Shown: piece by piece, positions 35,216 to 35,718 of the stretch
How the letters are laid out: each line of letters begins with the position of its first letter
How positions within the stretch are numbered: position 1 is the first letter of the stretch
Assembly: GCA_902826715.1 (NCBI GenBank)
Contig: CADEFX010000016.1
Coordinates: 1-35,718 of the forward strand
DNA from: an uncultured Hyphomicrobiales bacterium
GTDB taxonomy: Bacteria > Pseudomonadota > Alphaproteobacteria > Rhizobiales > Hyphomicrobiaceae
DNA length: 35,718 bases
Reading direction: 5' to 3'
The notes under the pieces: generated by a model
Databases searched by the model: none
Told to the model about the DNA's origin: nothing
Seen by the model: the letters and a program-made list of their open reading frames with translations, nothing else
Position numbers and translations under genes: made by a program

Positions 35216-35551
35216 ATGGGCGAGGCGGTGCTCGGCCAGCTTGCGGCGACGATCAAGGCGCGCCGGACGGACAGCGCGGCGAAGTCCTACACCCGGCAGC
35301 TTTTGGACGGTGGTCCGGAGCGCTGCGCCAGGAAGCTTGGCGAGGAGGCCATCGAGAGCGTCATAGCTGCCATTTCCCAGGATGACGCGGCATTGAAGGC
35401 GGAGGCGGCCGACCTGATCTATCATCTGCTGGTGCTGCTCGAGAGCCGAGGCATCGGCATCGACGAGGTCCTGACGGTGCTTGAGGGAAGAAGCGGCGTG
35501 TCGGGGCTCGACGAGAAAGCGTCGCGGCCCGCGTCGGCCAAAGGAGACTAG
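35216..35551 (+). CDS. hisE: Phosphoribosyl-ATP pyrophosphatase
   Basis: A 111-residue HisE that hydrolyses phosphoribosyl-ATP to phosphoribosyl-AMP, the second step of histidine synthesis. The all-alpha MazG-like metal motif is KLGEEAIESVIAA (40-52) and EAADLIYHLLVLL (63-75). It is a free-standing HisE, not fused to HisI. The ATG at 35216 has GGAGAG about ten bases upstream. Other his genes are not in the window; in many Rhizobiales hisE ends a his operon, so its place after parB is a local rearrangement. Its last codons overlap the arm of an inverted repeat. Confidence 0.93.
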   Translation: MGEAVLGQLAATIKARRTDSAAKSYTRQLLDGGPERCARKLGEEAIESVIAAISQDDAALKAEAADLIYHLLVLLESRGIGIDEVLTVLEGRSGVSGLDEKASRPASAKGD

Positions 35552-35623
35552 TGTGATGTTCGAGAAATTCGCCGGCATTTGCCGCGCATTCTTGAGCGAA
35601 TTTCTCGACCTGAATCACACTAG
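35548..35623. repeat. Inverted repeat 1 at the end of hisE
   Basis: Arms of about 25 and 28 bases: CTAGTGTGAT...TCGAGAAATTCGC, and its reverse complement ending at 35623 with a 3-base insertion. The hisE stop TAG is part of the left arm's CTAG. No T tract follows. Confidence 0.75.
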
Positions 35624-35636
35624 CAAGTCTATGATG

Positions 35637-35714
35637 CTAGCGTCCCTTTGGATTCCGAAGTTGGCTCCCGGACCTAGCATCCAGATCAGGCGAACTTCGG
35701 AATCGGGACACTAG
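35637..35714. repeat. Inverted repeat 2 at the window end
   Basis: Arms begin CTAGCGTCCC...GATTCCGAAGTT and end AACTTCGGAATC...GGGACACTAG. Like repeat 1, each arm is capped by CTAG, so both look like members of one element family. Confidence 0.7.
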
Positions 35715-35718
35715 CGCA

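Overview
The window is GC-rich chromosomal DNA from an alphaproteobacterium, most likely a member of the Hyphomicrobiales (Rhizobiales). Evidence is the gene order ppsR-hemE-hemJ-rho-mnmE-mnmG-rsmG-parA-parB on one side and maf-aroE-coaE-dnaQ-secB-fxsA-tim44-mltA-smr on the other. That order is the conserved surroundings of the chromosomal replication origin in alphaproteobacteria. DUF2852 and IalB-like proteins fit the same group. The species cannot be named from the sequence alone.

Layout. 1-4998: end of an ABC transporter permease, a ThDP-dependent enzyme, a class C26 glutamine amidotransferase-like hydrolase and an alpha/beta hydrolase, all on the plus strand and looking like an accessory catabolic cluster, then a minus-strand tRNA-Arg(CCG). 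5311-8577: a secreted IalB-like protein (+) facing the minus-strand tim44-mltA-smr operon (cell envelope and nucleic-acid maintenance). 8965-10617: fxsA, a SnoaL-like protein and secB. 10628-14611: minus-strand dnaQ, coaE, aroE, maf, ppsR. coaE carries an in-frame amber stop at codon 34 as read here.

14612-15041 is the best candidate for oriC: it lies between ppsR (RP001/DUF299 family) and hemE, genes diverge from it, and it holds near-consensus DnaA boxes, GANTC sites and an AT-rich tract. 15042-16692: hemE and hemJ (haem synthesis). 16800-21847 is an accessory stretch inside the usual hemE-rho block: an orphan hydantoinase A-like protein, a small secreted Cys-rich peptide, leuD, a TetR regulator and a DUF2852 membrane protein. 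22277-28338: rho, a GNAT acetyltransferase, a 46-residue lipoprotein, a YyaL-type thioredoxin-domain protein and mnmE.

28339-30710 is the most unusual part. A hipBA toxin-antitoxin operon lies between mnmE and mnmG, and each end of the insert has one palindromic REP pair and one parS site. Upstream of hipB are four copies of a 15-bp operator-like motif spaced 50, 50 and 49 bp. 30711-35059: mnmG, rsmG (a third parS lies inside its coding sequence), parA and parB, the chromosome partition system that acts on these parS sites. The window ends with a strong terminator, hisE and two long inverted repeats.

Together the window is the origin and partition domain of a chromosome, with housekeeping genes for translation, tRNA modification, haem, cofactors and the envelope, interrupted by a few accessory insertions.
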